64,000 nucleotides of DNA from Pseudodesulfovibrio sp. JC047 (GTDB taxonomy: Bacteria; Desulfobacterota; Desulfovibrionia; Desulfovibrionales; Desulfovibrionaceae): NCBI RefSeq assembly GCF_010468615.1, contig NZ_WUEH01000014.1, positions 31,957 through 95,956 on the forward strand, written 5' to 3'. Both the position numbers and the translations under genes were made by a program. The notes beneath the pieces are model-generated. The model ran no database searches, was not told where the DNA came from, and saw only the letters and a program-made list of their open reading frames with translations. Position 1 is the first letter of the stretch. Every line of letters starts with the position of its first letter. Shown here piece by piece: positions 43,404 through 52,724 of this stretch.

Positions 43404-44470
43404 CGGCGTTGTCCTCGTACTATAAGGTAGATGAACACCGGCGCGCCCATGAAGGCGGTGAGTACTGAGACTGGCAGGACGTGTGGGGCCAACATGAGCC
43501 GAGCGGCGGTATCGGATATCAGCAAGAGCAGACTGCCACCCACGATGGAGGCTGGCACGAGAAAACGGTGGTCCGAACCAATGAGTCTGCGGGCCATGTG
43601 TGGGACGACCAATCCGACGAATCCGATGATGCCGAGAAAGGCGATGATGGTGGCGGTGACCATCGATGCCAGCATCATGCCGATGAGGCGGACGCGGTCC
43701 ACGCGGACGCCCAATCCCTTGGCGGTTTCGTCTCCAGCATCAATGGCGTTGTAATTCCAACTGCTGGCCAGAAAATAGACCGATGAGACAACCACGACGA
43801 CGGTAATGACACCCAGTTCCGACCACGAGGCCCGAGCCGTATCGCCAAAGGTCCAGAAGACCATGGCCGCCAGTTGGATATCGTCGGCGAAGAATTGGAG
43901 AAACATGGTTCCCGCTGTGAAGAGGGCACCAAGGGCCACGCCAGTCAGGACCATGATTTCAGGGGTCGCTCCCCGGAGTCGGGAAATGCCGATAATCACA
44001 CTGGCAGCCAGCAGACTGGCGAGAAAGGCCGCCCCGGTAGTCATGTACGGATTGGTGATGTTGACGGCGCCGGTATTTGACGATGTCATGATGCCGCCTC
44101 CCAGCATCATGACCGAAAAGGCGGCACCGAAGGCGGCGGCGTGCGAAATGCCGAGCGTGAATGGTGATCCTAATGGATTGCGGAGGATGGATTGCATAGC
44201 CGTTCCTGAGACGGAAAGGCCTGCTCCCGCCACAATGGCCGCCAGGGCCTGGGGCAGACGGATGTTCCAGATAATGACATCAACCCGTTTGGAAACCGGG
44301 AGATGCAGTAGGGCGGCAATGACATCCTTGAGTGGAATACCAGCCGCTCCCAGGGAGATGGCGATCACAAGCGTGATCGCCAAAAGCCCCATGGAGGTGA
44401 TGAGGAGCGTGGTCTTCCAGCCGACGTAACGACGGTATTCAGCAGGAATTTGTCCATCAGAGAAATGCAT
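43400..44470 (-). CDS. FecCD-type metal ABC transporter permease
   Basis: 356 residues with about ten membrane helices, the BtuC/FecCD pattern. SVSGTAMQSILRNPLGSPFTLGISHAAAFGA is the hallmark segment, and FVGLVVPHMARRLIGSDHR the conserved coupling region. It forms a homodimeric channel with the ATPase at 42648. It starts one base after the binding-protein stop. The cargo is probably a metal or metal complex (see the NikR-like site). Confidence 0.9.
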   Translation of the reverse strand: MHFSDGQIPAEYRRYVGWKTTLLITSMGLLAITLVIAISLGAAGIPLKDVIAALLHLPVSKRVDVIIWNIRLPQALAAIVAGAGLSVSGTAMQSILRNPLGSPFTLGISHAAAFGAAFSVMMLGGGIMTSSNTGAVNITNPYMTTGAAFLASLLAASVIIGISRLRGATPEIMVLTGVALGALFTAGTMFLQFFADDIQLAAMVFWTFGDTARASWSELGVITVVVVVSSVYFLASSWNYNAIDAGDETAKGLGVRVDRVRLIGMMLASMVTATIIAFLGIIGFVGLVVPHMARRLIGSDHRFLVPASIVGGSLLLLISDTAARLMLAPHVLPVSVLTAFMGAPVFIYLIVRGQRR

Positions 44471-44471
44471 G

Positions 44472-45581
44472 TCAGTTCACCGGAACCGGTTTGTATGCAT
44501 ATCCCATGAAAAGTTCGTTCATGGCATCGAACACGGGTTTTCCCACGAGGAAGCGGTATATTTCATCCGCTTTTTCTTGTGGATCGATATCCGTAAAATG
44601 GTCAGGGTAGAGCAATTTTCCAATGTAATAGGCGTTGGCAAGAATGGACCCGTAATTTTTGGAGTAGCTGTTGTACGGCAAAAGACCGTATACTTTGCCA
44701 TCATTGACAGCGGTCAGACTGCGATACGCCGGGTCTGTTCGCAATTCGTGCAAGCCTCCTGCCTCATTTCCCAGCTCCAGGGTCATGAGATCAAGAAATA
44801 GGATGTCCGGGTTCCAGGCCACGATCATTTCCTTGGAAACATCGGAATGGCGCAATTCTTTTCCGGTCAATCCCGTGTCATAGGCGAGATTGTTCGCGTT
44901 GATGAAAGCAAATGGCGGATAGGCCGGTTCAGTGGACTGGAAGCCGTGCGGGCCCTTGAATGCCACGCCGCCGACAAAGACGCCCGGACGGTCCTTTGCC
45001 GGGATGTCTGCGGTCCGTTTTTCGAGATCCGCGATGGCCGTTTGAAAAAAGGCGATGACATCTTCTGCCCGTTGTTGTTTGCCAATGACTTCACCGAGTG
45101 TGCGCAATGCCTGGAAAAATTGTGGCCGGAGCCGTCCGAGATCTCCATAACTCAGGGTGACCACTGGAATCCCTGTCTTCTGTCCCAATTCAATCGGATC
45201 ATATCCCATGCTTCCCGCATAGGTCTTCAGGATCACCTGGGGTTGCGGTTCCAGCGTCAAGATCAATTCCGGATTGTCATGTCCCCGAAATTCGCCAAAA
45301 ATGGGCATGTCCTTGAACTGGGGGTTGGCCAGAGCATAGGGGCGTGCGTCATACGTGCTTCGACGGGATTCGATGTCGTCTACGGCCACGGCCATGGATT
45401 GGGCTTCAAGGTAGGTTAAAAGGCGCAGGCAGCCCGGCCCGGAACAGATGACGCGGTCAACTTTTTGCGGTATCTGAATCGTTCGGCCCGCATCGTCAAT
45501 CAGGGGACGTGTTCTTGCCTCAGCCATCGCCGATGAGATAAGAATGAGCAAAGACAGGAAAATGGTGACGCTGTATTTCAT
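44472..45581 (-). CDS. FecB-type periplasmic metal-binding protein
   Basis: 369 residues. A type I signal peptide (cleaved near AMA-EA, residue 20) without a lipobox leads to a BtuF/FecB-type binding protein: RTIQIPQKVDRVICSGPGCLRLLTYL, then VVTLSYGD and NPDILFLDLMTLEL. The GPGCLRLLTYL segment at the entry strand is unusual compared with the common S/G-rich start. It is the first gene of the operon and directly follows a promoter overlapped by a NikR-like operator, so the ligand is likely nickel or a nickel chelate. Confidence 0.85.
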   Translation of the reverse strand: MKYSVTIFLSLLILISSAMAEARTRPLIDDAGRTIQIPQKVDRVICSGPGCLRLLTYLEAQSMAVAVDDIESRRSTYDARPYALANPQFKDMPIFGEFRGHDNPELILTLEPQPQVILKTYAGSMGYDPIELGQKTGIPVVTLSYGDLGRLRPQFFQALRTLGEVIGKQQRAEDVIAFFQTAIADLEKRTADIPAKDRPGVFVGGVAFKGPHGFQSTEPAYPPFAFINANNLAYDTGLTGKELRHSDVSKEMIVAWNPDILFLDLMTLELGNEAGGLHELRTDPAYRSLTAVNDGKVYGLLPYNSYSKNYGSILANAYYIGKLLYPDHFTDIDPQEKADEIYRFLVGKPVFDAMNELFMGYAYKPVPVN

Positions 45582-45632
45582 TTGATTTTTTCCCCGTTTT
45601 TTGTGTACGAAATTTGATGAGTAGATTGTTTT

Positions 45633-45659
45633 TTGTTACGAAAATTAAAATCGTAACAC
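45633..45659. promoter_or_regulatory. NikR-like operator
   Basis: TTGTTAC-N13-GTAACAC. It matches 13 of 14 positions of the deltaproteobacterial NikR motif GTGTTAC-N13/14/15-GTAACAC as I recall it. It overlaps the predicted start of transcription of the binding-protein gene, a position fit for repression by nickel-loaded NikR. The motif ends about 50 bases before the ATG. Confidence 0.7.
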
Positions 45660-45664
45660 AGCGC

Positions 45665-45693
45665 AAAGTAGATGAACCCTTTTGATTCGTCAA
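45665..45693 (-). promoter_or_regulatory. Sigma-70 promoter of the FecBCD-FmdE operon
   Basis: On the minus strand TTGACG (45693-45688) and TACTTT (45670-45665) are separated by 17 bases. Transcription would start near 45658, inside the NikR-like operator. Confidence 0.6.
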
Positions 45694-45783
45694 GAGGGTA
45701 GATTGATTTAAAGAGTTAAAGTCTGCTATAAAGCGCGTTTTTGTGGTTTGTAAGTGCTATTCGTGCCGTGATAAGCGGGCGAG

Positions 45784-45813
45784 AAAAAGGGCCGGGAGAT
45801 GACTCCCAGCCCT
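45784..45813 (-). terminator. Intrinsic terminator of the first RND operon (minus strand)
   Basis: On the minus strand GGGCTGGGAG pairs with CTCCCGGCCC (one G-U pair, loop TCAT), followed by TTTTT. It lies about 45 bases after the RND permease stop. A second hairpin, CTGTCCGAC/GTCGGACAG at 45818-45843, sits between the stop and this terminator. Confidence 0.85.
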
Positions 45814-45858
45814 TGGACTGTCCGACCTGTGGGAGTCGGACAGAGGAGGCATTTCGTG

Positions 45859-48800
45859 TTACGCGGGGTTTTTCACGTCGTGGAACATGGCAAACAACAC
45901 CGGGACAACGATTAATGTCAGGACCGTGGCAAAGGCCAAACCAGACATGATGGTGACTGCCATGGCCGAGAAGAACGGGTCCATGGTGAGTGGAAGCATC
46001 CCGAGAATGGTGGTCGCTGCGGCCATGGCTACCGGACGAATACGGCTGATGGCCGAGTCGATGATGGCAGTGTATGGCACTTTGCCCGAGTCCAGCTCGA
46101 TTTTGATCTGATCCAACAGCACGACCGAGTTCTTGATGAGCATTCCCGAGAGGCTCAGGAAGCCGAGCAGCGCCATGAAGCCGAACGGTTCACCCGTGGT
46201 TAGTAGGCCGAAGGTGACACCGATGATGGATAGTGGAACAGTCATCCAGATAATGAGCGGATTTCGCAGATTATTGAAGAGCAGAATCGTGATCAGGATC
46301 ATGATGATGGTCGGTACTGCGAGCGTTGCTCCCAGGCTTGCCTGGGCATCAGATGAATCCTCGAATTCACCGCCCCATTCCATGATGTATCCTGAAGGCA
46401 ATTCGATGTTTTCGATCTGTGGTCTGAGTGTTTTGAACAGAACCGAGGGCAGTCCCTCCAGCGGGTCACAGGAGGCTGTGATGGTCAGGAGACGGTTGCG
46501 GGTTTTCAGGGTGCCGAATTCCATTTCTGTCTGGAATTCCGAAACGACTTCCTCCACGGGAATCATTTGTCCGGCGACTGGGCTGAAAACCCGGACGTTA
46601 CCGATTTCATTGACATTCATCCGTTCATTTTCAGGCGGACGAACAATGATCGGGAGGAGATTGTCTTCTTCTCGATAGACGCCCACTGTGGTGCCGGTGA
46701 AGAACATATTCAAGGCCTTGGACAAGCCTGGACGGGTGACTCCGGCCAATTTTGCCTGTGCCTCGGCCATGACAGGATGGATGACCTTGACCTCTTGTCG
46801 CCAGTTATCACGGATGCCCTGGGCGTTGCCGCTGGCATACATGATTTCTTGAGCCTGCCTGGAGAGCTGTTTCAAGATGCGGGTGTCCGGTCCACTGAAT
46901 CGGACTTCAATAGAAGCGTCTCGCCCTGGACCGAGCCTGAATTTTTTGAACTTGGCTTCTGCATCGGGATAGGTGCTTTCGACCAGAGTTTGATATTTGG
47001 CCATGATGGCGTCGATTTCGTGGTAGTCCTTGACTTCGACCAAAAGCATTCCATAGGAGGAGTTGGCTTTTTCTGGACTGTAGGTCAGAATGAATCGAGG
47101 ACCGCCTTCTCCGACGAACGATGTGACAGAGAGAACCCGTTTATCATCCAGAATCACTTTTTCAATGCTGTTCATGTCACTGCTGGTTGTACGGATGTCC
47201 GTGCCTTGTGGCAGCCAATAGTGAATGAAGAAACGGGGTTGGGTGGAGTTCGGGAAGAAGCTCTGTTTGACGAATCCGAATCCATAGATAGATGAAACGA
47301 GCATGACCACCAACGTGATGGCCGTCCACGTCCTGTGGTGCAAGCAGAACACAAGGAATTTTCTGTAGATTCGATAGATTCTGCCAGTGTACAGGTCCGC
47401 GTCGGAAGAGGCTTTCGGATGCAGGAACATGTGGCATAGCAATGGGGTGATGGTTACTGCCGTGACCCAGCTCATGAGCAGGGAGATACACAAGACAATG
47501 AACAGGGAACGGCAGAATTCACCGACATTGTCCTGGCTCAGACCGATACCGGCAAAGGCCATGATTGCCACGATGGTGGCTCCGAGCAGTGGCCATTTGT
47601 TTTGATTGACCACTTCAATGGCCGCCGTCAGCCGATCCACGCCCTGTTGATATCGGATGAGTAGTCCTTCCACCACCACGATGGCGTTATCCACCAACAT
47701 ACCCAGCGCAATGATGAGCGCGCCGAGTGAAATGCGTTCCAGAGCCACGCCAGCCATCTGGATGAAGATGAACGATCCGCAGATGGTGATGAGCAGGATG
47801 ATTCCGATGAGCAAGCCGGATTGCATCCCCATGAACAGCAGGAGCACGATAATGACGATGGCCACGGCTTCGCCGAGGTTGAGGACAAAGGAGTTGACTG
47901 AGTTATCCACCCGCTTGGGCTGATAATAGACCGAGTTGATGGTCATGCCGAGAGGGGTCTGGTTTTCCAGTTCCTTGAGTTTCGCATCAACCGCGTGCCC
48001 AAGGTCCACCACATTGCCGGATGAGACCATGGATATGCCGAGTGCAACGGCATTTTTGTTATTGTATCGAAGTATTTGCCCAGGGGTGTCGGAATAGCCG
48101 CGTCGGATTTCGGCGATATCCCGGAGTGGGACGAGCTGATCGTTGGTGAGGTCCTTGATGAAAAGATCTCCGAGGCTTTCAACGGAATCAATGGTCCCTG
48201 TGGGAGATATCTTGATATACTCCCTGCCCACGCGGACATTGCCCGCCGGAACGACGAGGTTGCGTTGGGACAAGGCTTCGTACACGGATTCCATGGACAC
48301 ACCCAGTCGATTCATTCTCGCCTTGGATATCTCCACATAGACGTTTTCCTGGTGACTGCCCCAGACCGTGATTTTGGCAACACCGTCAACTAGTAGGAGC
48401 TGTTTTCGGAGGTAGTCGGCAAAATCCTGGATATCCTGTTGTGAATAGCCATCGCCTGTCACCGAGAGGAGGATGCCATAGACATCGCTGAAATCGTCGA
48501 TAACCATGGATGGACCGGCCCCTGGAGGGAGTTGGCCCTGTGCGTCGTTGACCTTGCGCCGCAGTTCGTCCCAAACCTGAGCCAGTTTTTCCGCATTGTA
48601 CTTGTCCTGTACCTCGACGGTGACAATGGATTGGCCTGGGTTGTTGACTGATTCAACCTTGTCGAGCTGCCCCATTTGCTGGGCCGCACTTTCGATGACG
48701 TCGGTCACTTCATTGGTCACTTCCGTCGGTGTGGCGCCTGGGTAATTCGTGATGACCAATGCCTGTTTAATGGTGAATTCCGGGTCTTCCAGCCTGGACA

Positions 48801-48894
48801 TGTCCAGAAAGGCGAGCGTACCGCCGACCAGAAAGCAGACGGTTAAAACAAGGGTGATGGTTTTTTTTCGGATGGAAAATTCGGCCAGATTCAT
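45859..48894 (-). CDS. RND efflux permease
   Basis: 1011 residues with the RND layout: a membrane helix at 10-30, a large periplasmic loop, helices 2-6 around 335-560, a second large loop and the terminal helices. The proton-relay acid is in GMLVDNAIVVVEG, where the second aspartate of AcrB (VDDA) is Asn. The relay lysine is present in GMLIKNSVVL. The extended N-terminus of AcrB (FFIDRP) is replaced by MNLAEFSIRKK, so it belongs to a different RND subgroup. It probably exports toxic organics. The start overlaps the adaptor stop (TAATG). Confidence 0.92.
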   Translation of the reverse strand: MNLAEFSIRKKTITLVLTVCFLVGGTLAFLDMSRLEDPEFTIKQALVITNYPGATPTEVTNEVTDVIESAAQQMGQLDKVESVNNPGQSIVTVEVQDKYNAEKLAQVWDELRRKVNDAQGQLPPGAGPSMVIDDFSDVYGILLSVTGDGYSQQDIQDFADYLRKQLLLVDGVAKITVWGSHQENVYVEISKARMNRLGVSMESVYEALSQRNLVVPAGNVRVGREYIKISPTGTIDSVESLGDLFIKDLTNDQLVPLRDIAEIRRGYSDTPGQILRYNNKNAVALGISMVSSGNVVDLGHAVDAKLKELENQTPLGMTINSVYYQPKRVDNSVNSFVLNLGEAVAIVIIVLLLFMGMQSGLLIGIILLITICGSFIFIQMAGVALERISLGALIIALGMLVDNAIVVVEGLLIRYQQGVDRLTAAIEVVNQNKWPLLGATIVAIMAFAGIGLSQDNVGEFCRSLFIVLCISLLMSWVTAVTITPLLCHMFLHPKASSDADLYTGRIYRIYRKFLVFCLHHRTWTAITLVVMLVSSIYGFGFVKQSFFPNSTQPRFFIHYWLPQGTDIRTTSSDMNSIEKVILDDKRVLSVTSFVGEGGPRFILTYSPEKANSSYGMLLVEVKDYHEIDAIMAKYQTLVESTYPDAEAKFKKFRLGPGRDASIEVRFSGPDTRILKQLSRQAQEIMYASGNAQGIRDNWRQEVKVIHPVMAEAQAKLAGVTRPGLSKALNMFFTGTTVGVYREEDNLLPIIVRPPENERMNVNEIGNVRVFSPVAGQMIPVEEVVSEFQTEMEFGTLKTRNRLLTITASCDPLEGLPSVLFKTLRPQIENIELPSGYIMEWGGEFEDSSDAQASLGATLAVPTIIMILITILLFNNLRNPLIIWMTVPLSIIGVTFGLLTTGEPFGFMALLGFLSLSGMLIKNSVVLLDQIKIELDSGKVPYTAIIDSAISRIRPVAMAAATTILGMLPLTMDPFFSAMAVTIMSGLAFATVLTLIVVPVLFAMFHDVKNPA

Positions 48895-50003
48895 TAGTCC
48901 CGGCCTCCGATTCGCCCTTCGAGAATCTTAACTTGCTGTCCTTCACGGAGATAGTTGACGCCAGCGACAATCAGTACATCTCCGGGTTTGATACCGCCCG
49001 CGACGCGAAATTTGTCCTGAATGAGATTTTCAATTCTTATTTCTCGTTTTTCCGCAAGATTGTCATCGTTAAGCACCCAGACATATTTGGGACCGTCTAC
49101 CTCTCCCACAACAGAGGAAAAGGGGATGGTCACGGATTTTGAGTTGTCTGAGTCTGGGACGTTACCGATGATTTCTGCGGTCATGCCCGGTTGAATGCCA
49201 AGGCCCTGCGCATTGTCCATGGTCAGCGTGACTTTATAGGTCTGGGTCTGCGGGTTGGCGTTGGTCTGATATTCCTTGATGCGCACAGGAAATTGTTTGC
49301 CCGGCACGGATTCGAATCGTGCCATGAACCCTGTCAGATCGGTTTCTCCGGTTCGGAAAGCCTTGACCCAGACGTTTTCCGGGATATCGATAACCACGTC
49401 GAGCGCGGTGGTGTCGATCAGTTTGACGATGATTTCCTTGGCCTGGACATATTCATGGTTGGACGGAATCTTTTCAGCGATGATACCGTCAAACGGGGCT
49501 TCCAGCCGGGTGTATTGCAGGTTGAGTCGTGCCCGTCGGAGGGATTGTTCCAGTGAGAGCACTTCGGACCGGCTGGTTTCATAGGTTGATTGGGCGGCAT
49601 CAAAGGCGGATTGAGCGATGATCCGTTCTTTGAGCAAGGTTTTGTTGCGTTCTATATTCAATTTGGCTTCTTTGAGGACGGATTTTGACCCGACTAATCG
49701 GGCTTCAAGATCAGCGACCGCTGCCTGAAAATCGCGTTGGTCCAGCATGGCGATCAGCTGCCCCTGTTTGACAAAGTCTCCTTCCTTGACCCCCAGTTTG
49801 ACAATTTGGCCAGCCACACGAAAGGCCAGACTGGCGTCGCGGGTTGCCTTGACTTTTCCGGGAAAGGTACGCGAGGCGCGTGCATTGGCTGTTTCGACGG
49901 TAAAAACGCGGACAGGGCGAATGGGGACAGAGACAATTTTTTCTTCCTTGCAGCCGGTCAGCATCAGTGCCAGCAACAGACAGAACACCAAAGTTTTTTC
50001 CAT
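48894..50003 (-). CDS. RND periplasmic adaptor (membrane fusion) lipoprotein
   Basis: 369 residues from the ATG at 50003 with AAGGT before it. The lipoprotein signal ends in ALMLTGC. The HlyD/AcrA domains follow: a beta-barrel and lipoyl part (about 40-80 and 170-210), a coiled-coil hairpin (about 85-165, with SLEQSLRRARLNLQYTRLEAPFDG at its end) and a C-terminal barrel. It connects the RND permease to an outer-membrane channel. No TolC gene is nearby, so that part is shared. Confidence 0.9.
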   Translation of the reverse strand: MEKTLVFCLLLALMLTGCKEEKIVSVPIRPVRVFTVETANARASRTFPGKVKATRDASLAFRVAGQIVKLGVKEGDFVKQGQLIAMLDQRDFQAAVADLEARLVGSKSVLKEAKLNIERNKTLLKERIIAQSAFDAAQSTYETSRSEVLSLEQSLRRARLNLQYTRLEAPFDGIIAEKIPSNHEYVQAKEIIVKLIDTTALDVVIDIPENVWVKAFRTGETDLTGFMARFESVPGKQFPVRIKEYQTNANPQTQTYKVTLTMDNAQGLGIQPGMTAEIIGNVPDSDNSKSVTIPFSSVVGEVDGPKYVWVLNDDNLAEKREIRIENLIQDKFRVAGGIKPGDVLIVAGVNYLREGQQVKILEGRIGGRD

Positions 50004-50028
50004 TATTTTACCTTGTAGAACAAAAAAG

Positions 50029-50044
50029 TTAATCAAGTGATTAG
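50029..50044. promoter_or_regulatory. TetR operator copy 2 (before adaptor gene)
   Basis: TTAATC-AAGT-GATTAG lies between the tetR stop and the adaptor start. Its arms are identical to copy 1 upstream of tetR, with the same 4-base spacer. The regulator probably controls its own gene and, separately, the pump genes. Confidence 0.6.
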
Positions 50045-50061
50045 TTTGAGGTTAAAAAAAA

Positions 50062-50643
50062 TTACTGCCAGTAGCCGGGGAGCCCCTTTTGGAGGATTTC
50101 GATAATGGCGTTCGAATATTCTTCGACCCGTTCTTCGTCGTCAATGCAACTGCCTCCGCCGAGGAGGTAGTCGGAAAAAACGGCACCGATAATGACGGTG
50201 AATCCCAATCCTGGTGTGCCATCCAAACGGGGGCGTTTTATTTTCAAACGGTCAATGTTGTCTTCATAGTTGGCTTGGGCCGAGGCAATGAGTTCATCCC
50301 GCAAGTCCTGAAGTTCTTCCGAGTCGTGGTTGAGTTCCCGAAGTCCCACAAGATAAAGGTCTCGATTGGTCCGAGCGTTTGCCAAGATACGGGGAACGAA
50401 ATTTTCGATCAGGGTTTCGGGTGTGTCCGAGATGTTCATGCATCGCCGGGCCTCACTCATGAATAAATCGGTAAATCGTGAAAATATTTCTCGGAGCAGT
50501 CCTGATTTGCTGCCGAAATAGTATGAGACCATGGCGCTATTCACGTCGGCTTTGCGGGCAATATCTCGGATGCCCACGGTGTCATACGTGCGTTTGGCAA
50601 AAAGTTTCGTGGCAACGGTGAGGATATGTTCCTTTTTGTTCAT
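50062..50643 (-). CDS. TetR/AcrR-family repressor of the RND operon
   Basis: 193 residues. The N-terminal helix-turn-helix (about 5-50) reads ATKLFAKRTYDTVGIRDIARKADVN then SYYFGSKSGLLREIF, the canonical TetR signature. The C-terminal part is a helical ligand-binding domain. It is the first gene of the operon, followed by the adaptor and permease genes. Two copies of a near-palindrome flank it, which makes it the likely local repressor, released by a pump substrate. Confidence 0.9.
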   Translation of the reverse strand: MNKKEHILTVATKLFAKRTYDTVGIRDIARKADVNSAMVSYYFGSKSGLLREIFSRFTDLFMSEARRCMNISDTPETLIENFVPRILANARTNRDLYLVGLRELNHDSEELQDLRDELIASAQANYEDNIDRLKIKRPRLDGTPGLGFTVIIGAVFSDYLLGGGSCIDDEERVEEYSNAIIEILQKGLPGYWQ

Positions 50644-50652
50644 GGCGATTAA

Positions 50653-50668
50653 TTAATCGGTTGATTAG
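50653..50668. promoter_or_regulatory. TetR operator copy 1 (upstream of tetR)
   Basis: TTAATC-GGTT-GATTAG, ten bases before the tetR start codon. It is nearly palindromic and shares both 6-base arms with copy 2 at 50029. Confidence 0.6.
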
Positions 50669-50720
50669 TTTCTGTCAATTTAAAAAAGTCCGTTTTTTTA
50701 TGAAACTGTGGCGGATGGAT

Positions 50721-50759
50721 AAAAAAAGGCCGCGTGGTCCATGATGGAACCTCGCGGCC
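50721..50759 (-). terminator. Intrinsic terminator of the DEAD-box helicase gene
   Basis: On the minus strand GGCCGCG and CGCGGCC arms with inner pairing GGTTCCAT/ATGGACC are followed by TTTTTTT. It lies about 30 bases after the helicase stop and insulates tetR. Confidence 0.85.
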
Positions 50760-50791
50760 AATGTGAGCAGTTTTAGATGACGTGCTGGAAA

Positions 50792-52522
50792 TTATTTGCT
50801 GGACGGTTTTTTCCGGCGGCGACGACGGCGTCTGGGACGAGGTCTGGGTTTTGATGCCGCTTCGGTTTCAGTTGGTGCCGGGTCTTTTCGAGGCTGATCC
50901 TTGACCACTGGTTCCGGTTTTTGTTCCCGTTTTGGCTCGTGCTTTTTCTCCTGCTTTTTGGGAGCAGGTGTAGGCTTGGTGGTTGGCTTTTCTACTGGAT
51001 GTGCCGTTTTTTTGGGCTTGGGAGTACGTTTCGGTTCCGAACGATTTTTTGATGTTGGACGAGCCTGTTCTTGTGGTGCTTTCCTGGCCGGTTTCCGTTT
51101 GGGAGGCCGTTCAGTTTTGGCAGCCGGCTGAGAAGAAGTCGGTTCTGCTGGTTTTCCATGAAGGGTTGGCTGATACAGTTCATCAAGCAGCATGGCGAGC
51201 AGGGCCAGAGACTCTTCGTTTTCCGCATATTTTTTGGCCAAGGGGAGAAATCGGGAAACGCGTTCCTGCTGGATGTTGGTCAACTTGCGGAATCGTTTTT
51301 CAAGGATGGCTGTGAGTCTTTCTTCGATAATGGCTGTCACATCCTCTTCCGTGGGGTCCTTGAGTTCTTCAAAAGTGATTTTGAAGCGCGTGGCAATGCG
51401 TTCCAATTCCATTTTCTGGATGACATCCACCAGGGTGATGGCGGTGCCGGTCGCTCCGGCTCGTCCCGTGCGACCTGCGCGGTGGACATAGGATTCCGGG
51501 TCTTCCGGCGGCTCCATCATGAATACATGCGACAGCTCCGGAATGTCGATTCCGCGTGCGGCCACATCTGTGGCGACCAGAAATTGCAGTTTGCCTTCCT
51601 TGATCCGGGCCATGAGGCGTTCGCGCTTGTTCTGACTGAGGTCGGAGGTCAGTCCTTCGGCGTCAAAGCCGAATTGGGACAGCAGGGCTGCGGTAAATTC
51701 CACATTCCGTTTGGTGTTCGAAAAAATGATGGCTGAGGACGGATTTTCCAACTCGATGAGTTTGATGAGCTTGCGCTCCTTGCCCATGGCCGACACTTCA
51801 ACGAACTGATGGGAAATGGCCGAGACATTGGCTTCGTCCGAGGAAAGACTGAGAAATTGTGGATCGACCATGAATTCTTTGGCCAGCCGCAGAACTGACG
51901 GCGGGAATGTGGCTGAGAACATGAATGAGCCGATGCGTTTGCGTGGCAAATAGCGTTTGACTTCCACCATGTCCGGATAAAATCCGACGGATAGCATCCG
52001 GTCAGCTTCGTCAAAAATAATGGCCTTGAGCGCATCGAGTACGAGATTGCGGCGCATGAGGTGGTCCAGAATACGGCCAGGGGTTCCTACCACGATCTGC
52101 ACACCGTCGTGGAATGCGTCGAGTTGTTCCTTGTATCCCACGCCGCCATAGACAGCCACGACCTTGATGCCGCTGTCGCCTGCCAACATGCGCGCTTCCT
52201 GCGCCACCTGTTTGGCGAGTTCCCGTGTTGGGACCATGATCAGCGTTTGACATTTGGGACTGTTGGGATCGATTTTTTCGATGAGTGGGAGCACAAATGC
52301 GCCGGTCTTGCCCGAGCCTGTCCTGGCCTGGACCATGACGTCCTGTCTGTTCAGGAGAAAAGGGAGTGCCTTTTGCTGGACCGGCATGAGTTTGTCCCAG
52401 CCAGCGCGGGCACATGCTTCTGCCATTTTTTCAGGCAGATTTTCAAATTGTATGTCGGGAAAATCGTGTGTGTGTTTTTCGTCATCGTTCCCGGAATCGG
52501 GATTCAGGGTGTCTTTTTCCAT
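50792..52522 (-). CDS. DEAD-box ATP-dependent RNA helicase
   Basis: 576 residues. Two RecA-like domains (about 25-230 and 235-390) carry all motifs: the Q-motif region PVQQKALPFLL, ARTGSGKTGAF, PTRELA, FDEADRML, FSATFP, and HRAGRTGRAG. The C-terminal third (about 430-576) is a low-complexity tail rich in Lys, Pro, Glu and Arg ending in RPRPRRRRRRRKK, which should bind RNA nonspecifically. It probably unwinds mRNA or rRNA, like RhlE/CshA types in ribosome assembly or cold adaptation. The gene is monocistronic. Confidence 0.95.
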   Translation of the reverse strand: MEKDTLNPDSGNDDEKHTHDFPDIQFENLPEKMAEACARAGWDKLMPVQQKALPFLLNRQDVMVQARTGSGKTGAFVLPLIEKIDPNSPKCQTLIMVPTRELAKQVAQEARMLAGDSGIKVVAVYGGVGYKEQLDAFHDGVQIVVGTPGRILDHLMRRNLVLDALKAIIFDEADRMLSVGFYPDMVEVKRYLPRKRIGSFMFSATFPPSVLRLAKEFMVDPQFLSLSSDEANVSAISHQFVEVSAMGKERKLIKLIELENPSSAIIFSNTKRNVEFTAALLSQFGFDAEGLTSDLSQNKRERLMARIKEGKLQFLVATDVAARGIDIPELSHVFMMEPPEDPESYVHRAGRTGRAGATGTAITLVDVIQKMELERIATRFKITFEELKDPTEEDVTAIIEERLTAILEKRFRKLTNIQQERVSRFLPLAKKYAENEESLALLAMLLDELYQPTLHGKPAEPTSSQPAAKTERPPKRKPARKAPQEQARPTSKNRSEPKRTPKPKKTAHPVEKPTTKPTPAPKKQEKKHEPKREQKPEPVVKDQPRKDPAPTETEAASKPRPRPRRRRRRRKKPSSK

Positions 52523-52724
52523 AAGTACCTACAATGTATGATGTGAACTCCAGTCGAATCAATTGTGTACAGGGACCGGAGTGAGAAATTCGTCACAAGC
52601 TTGCGTACAATATACTGTCATGCCATGTTTGTACAATAACGGCAAAGCAGCTTTTCCGGAAGGAGTCCGGGTGTTCCAGGCAGGGACGGGCGTGTGGAAA
52701 TTGTCCCATCGTGACCTGCACGGA

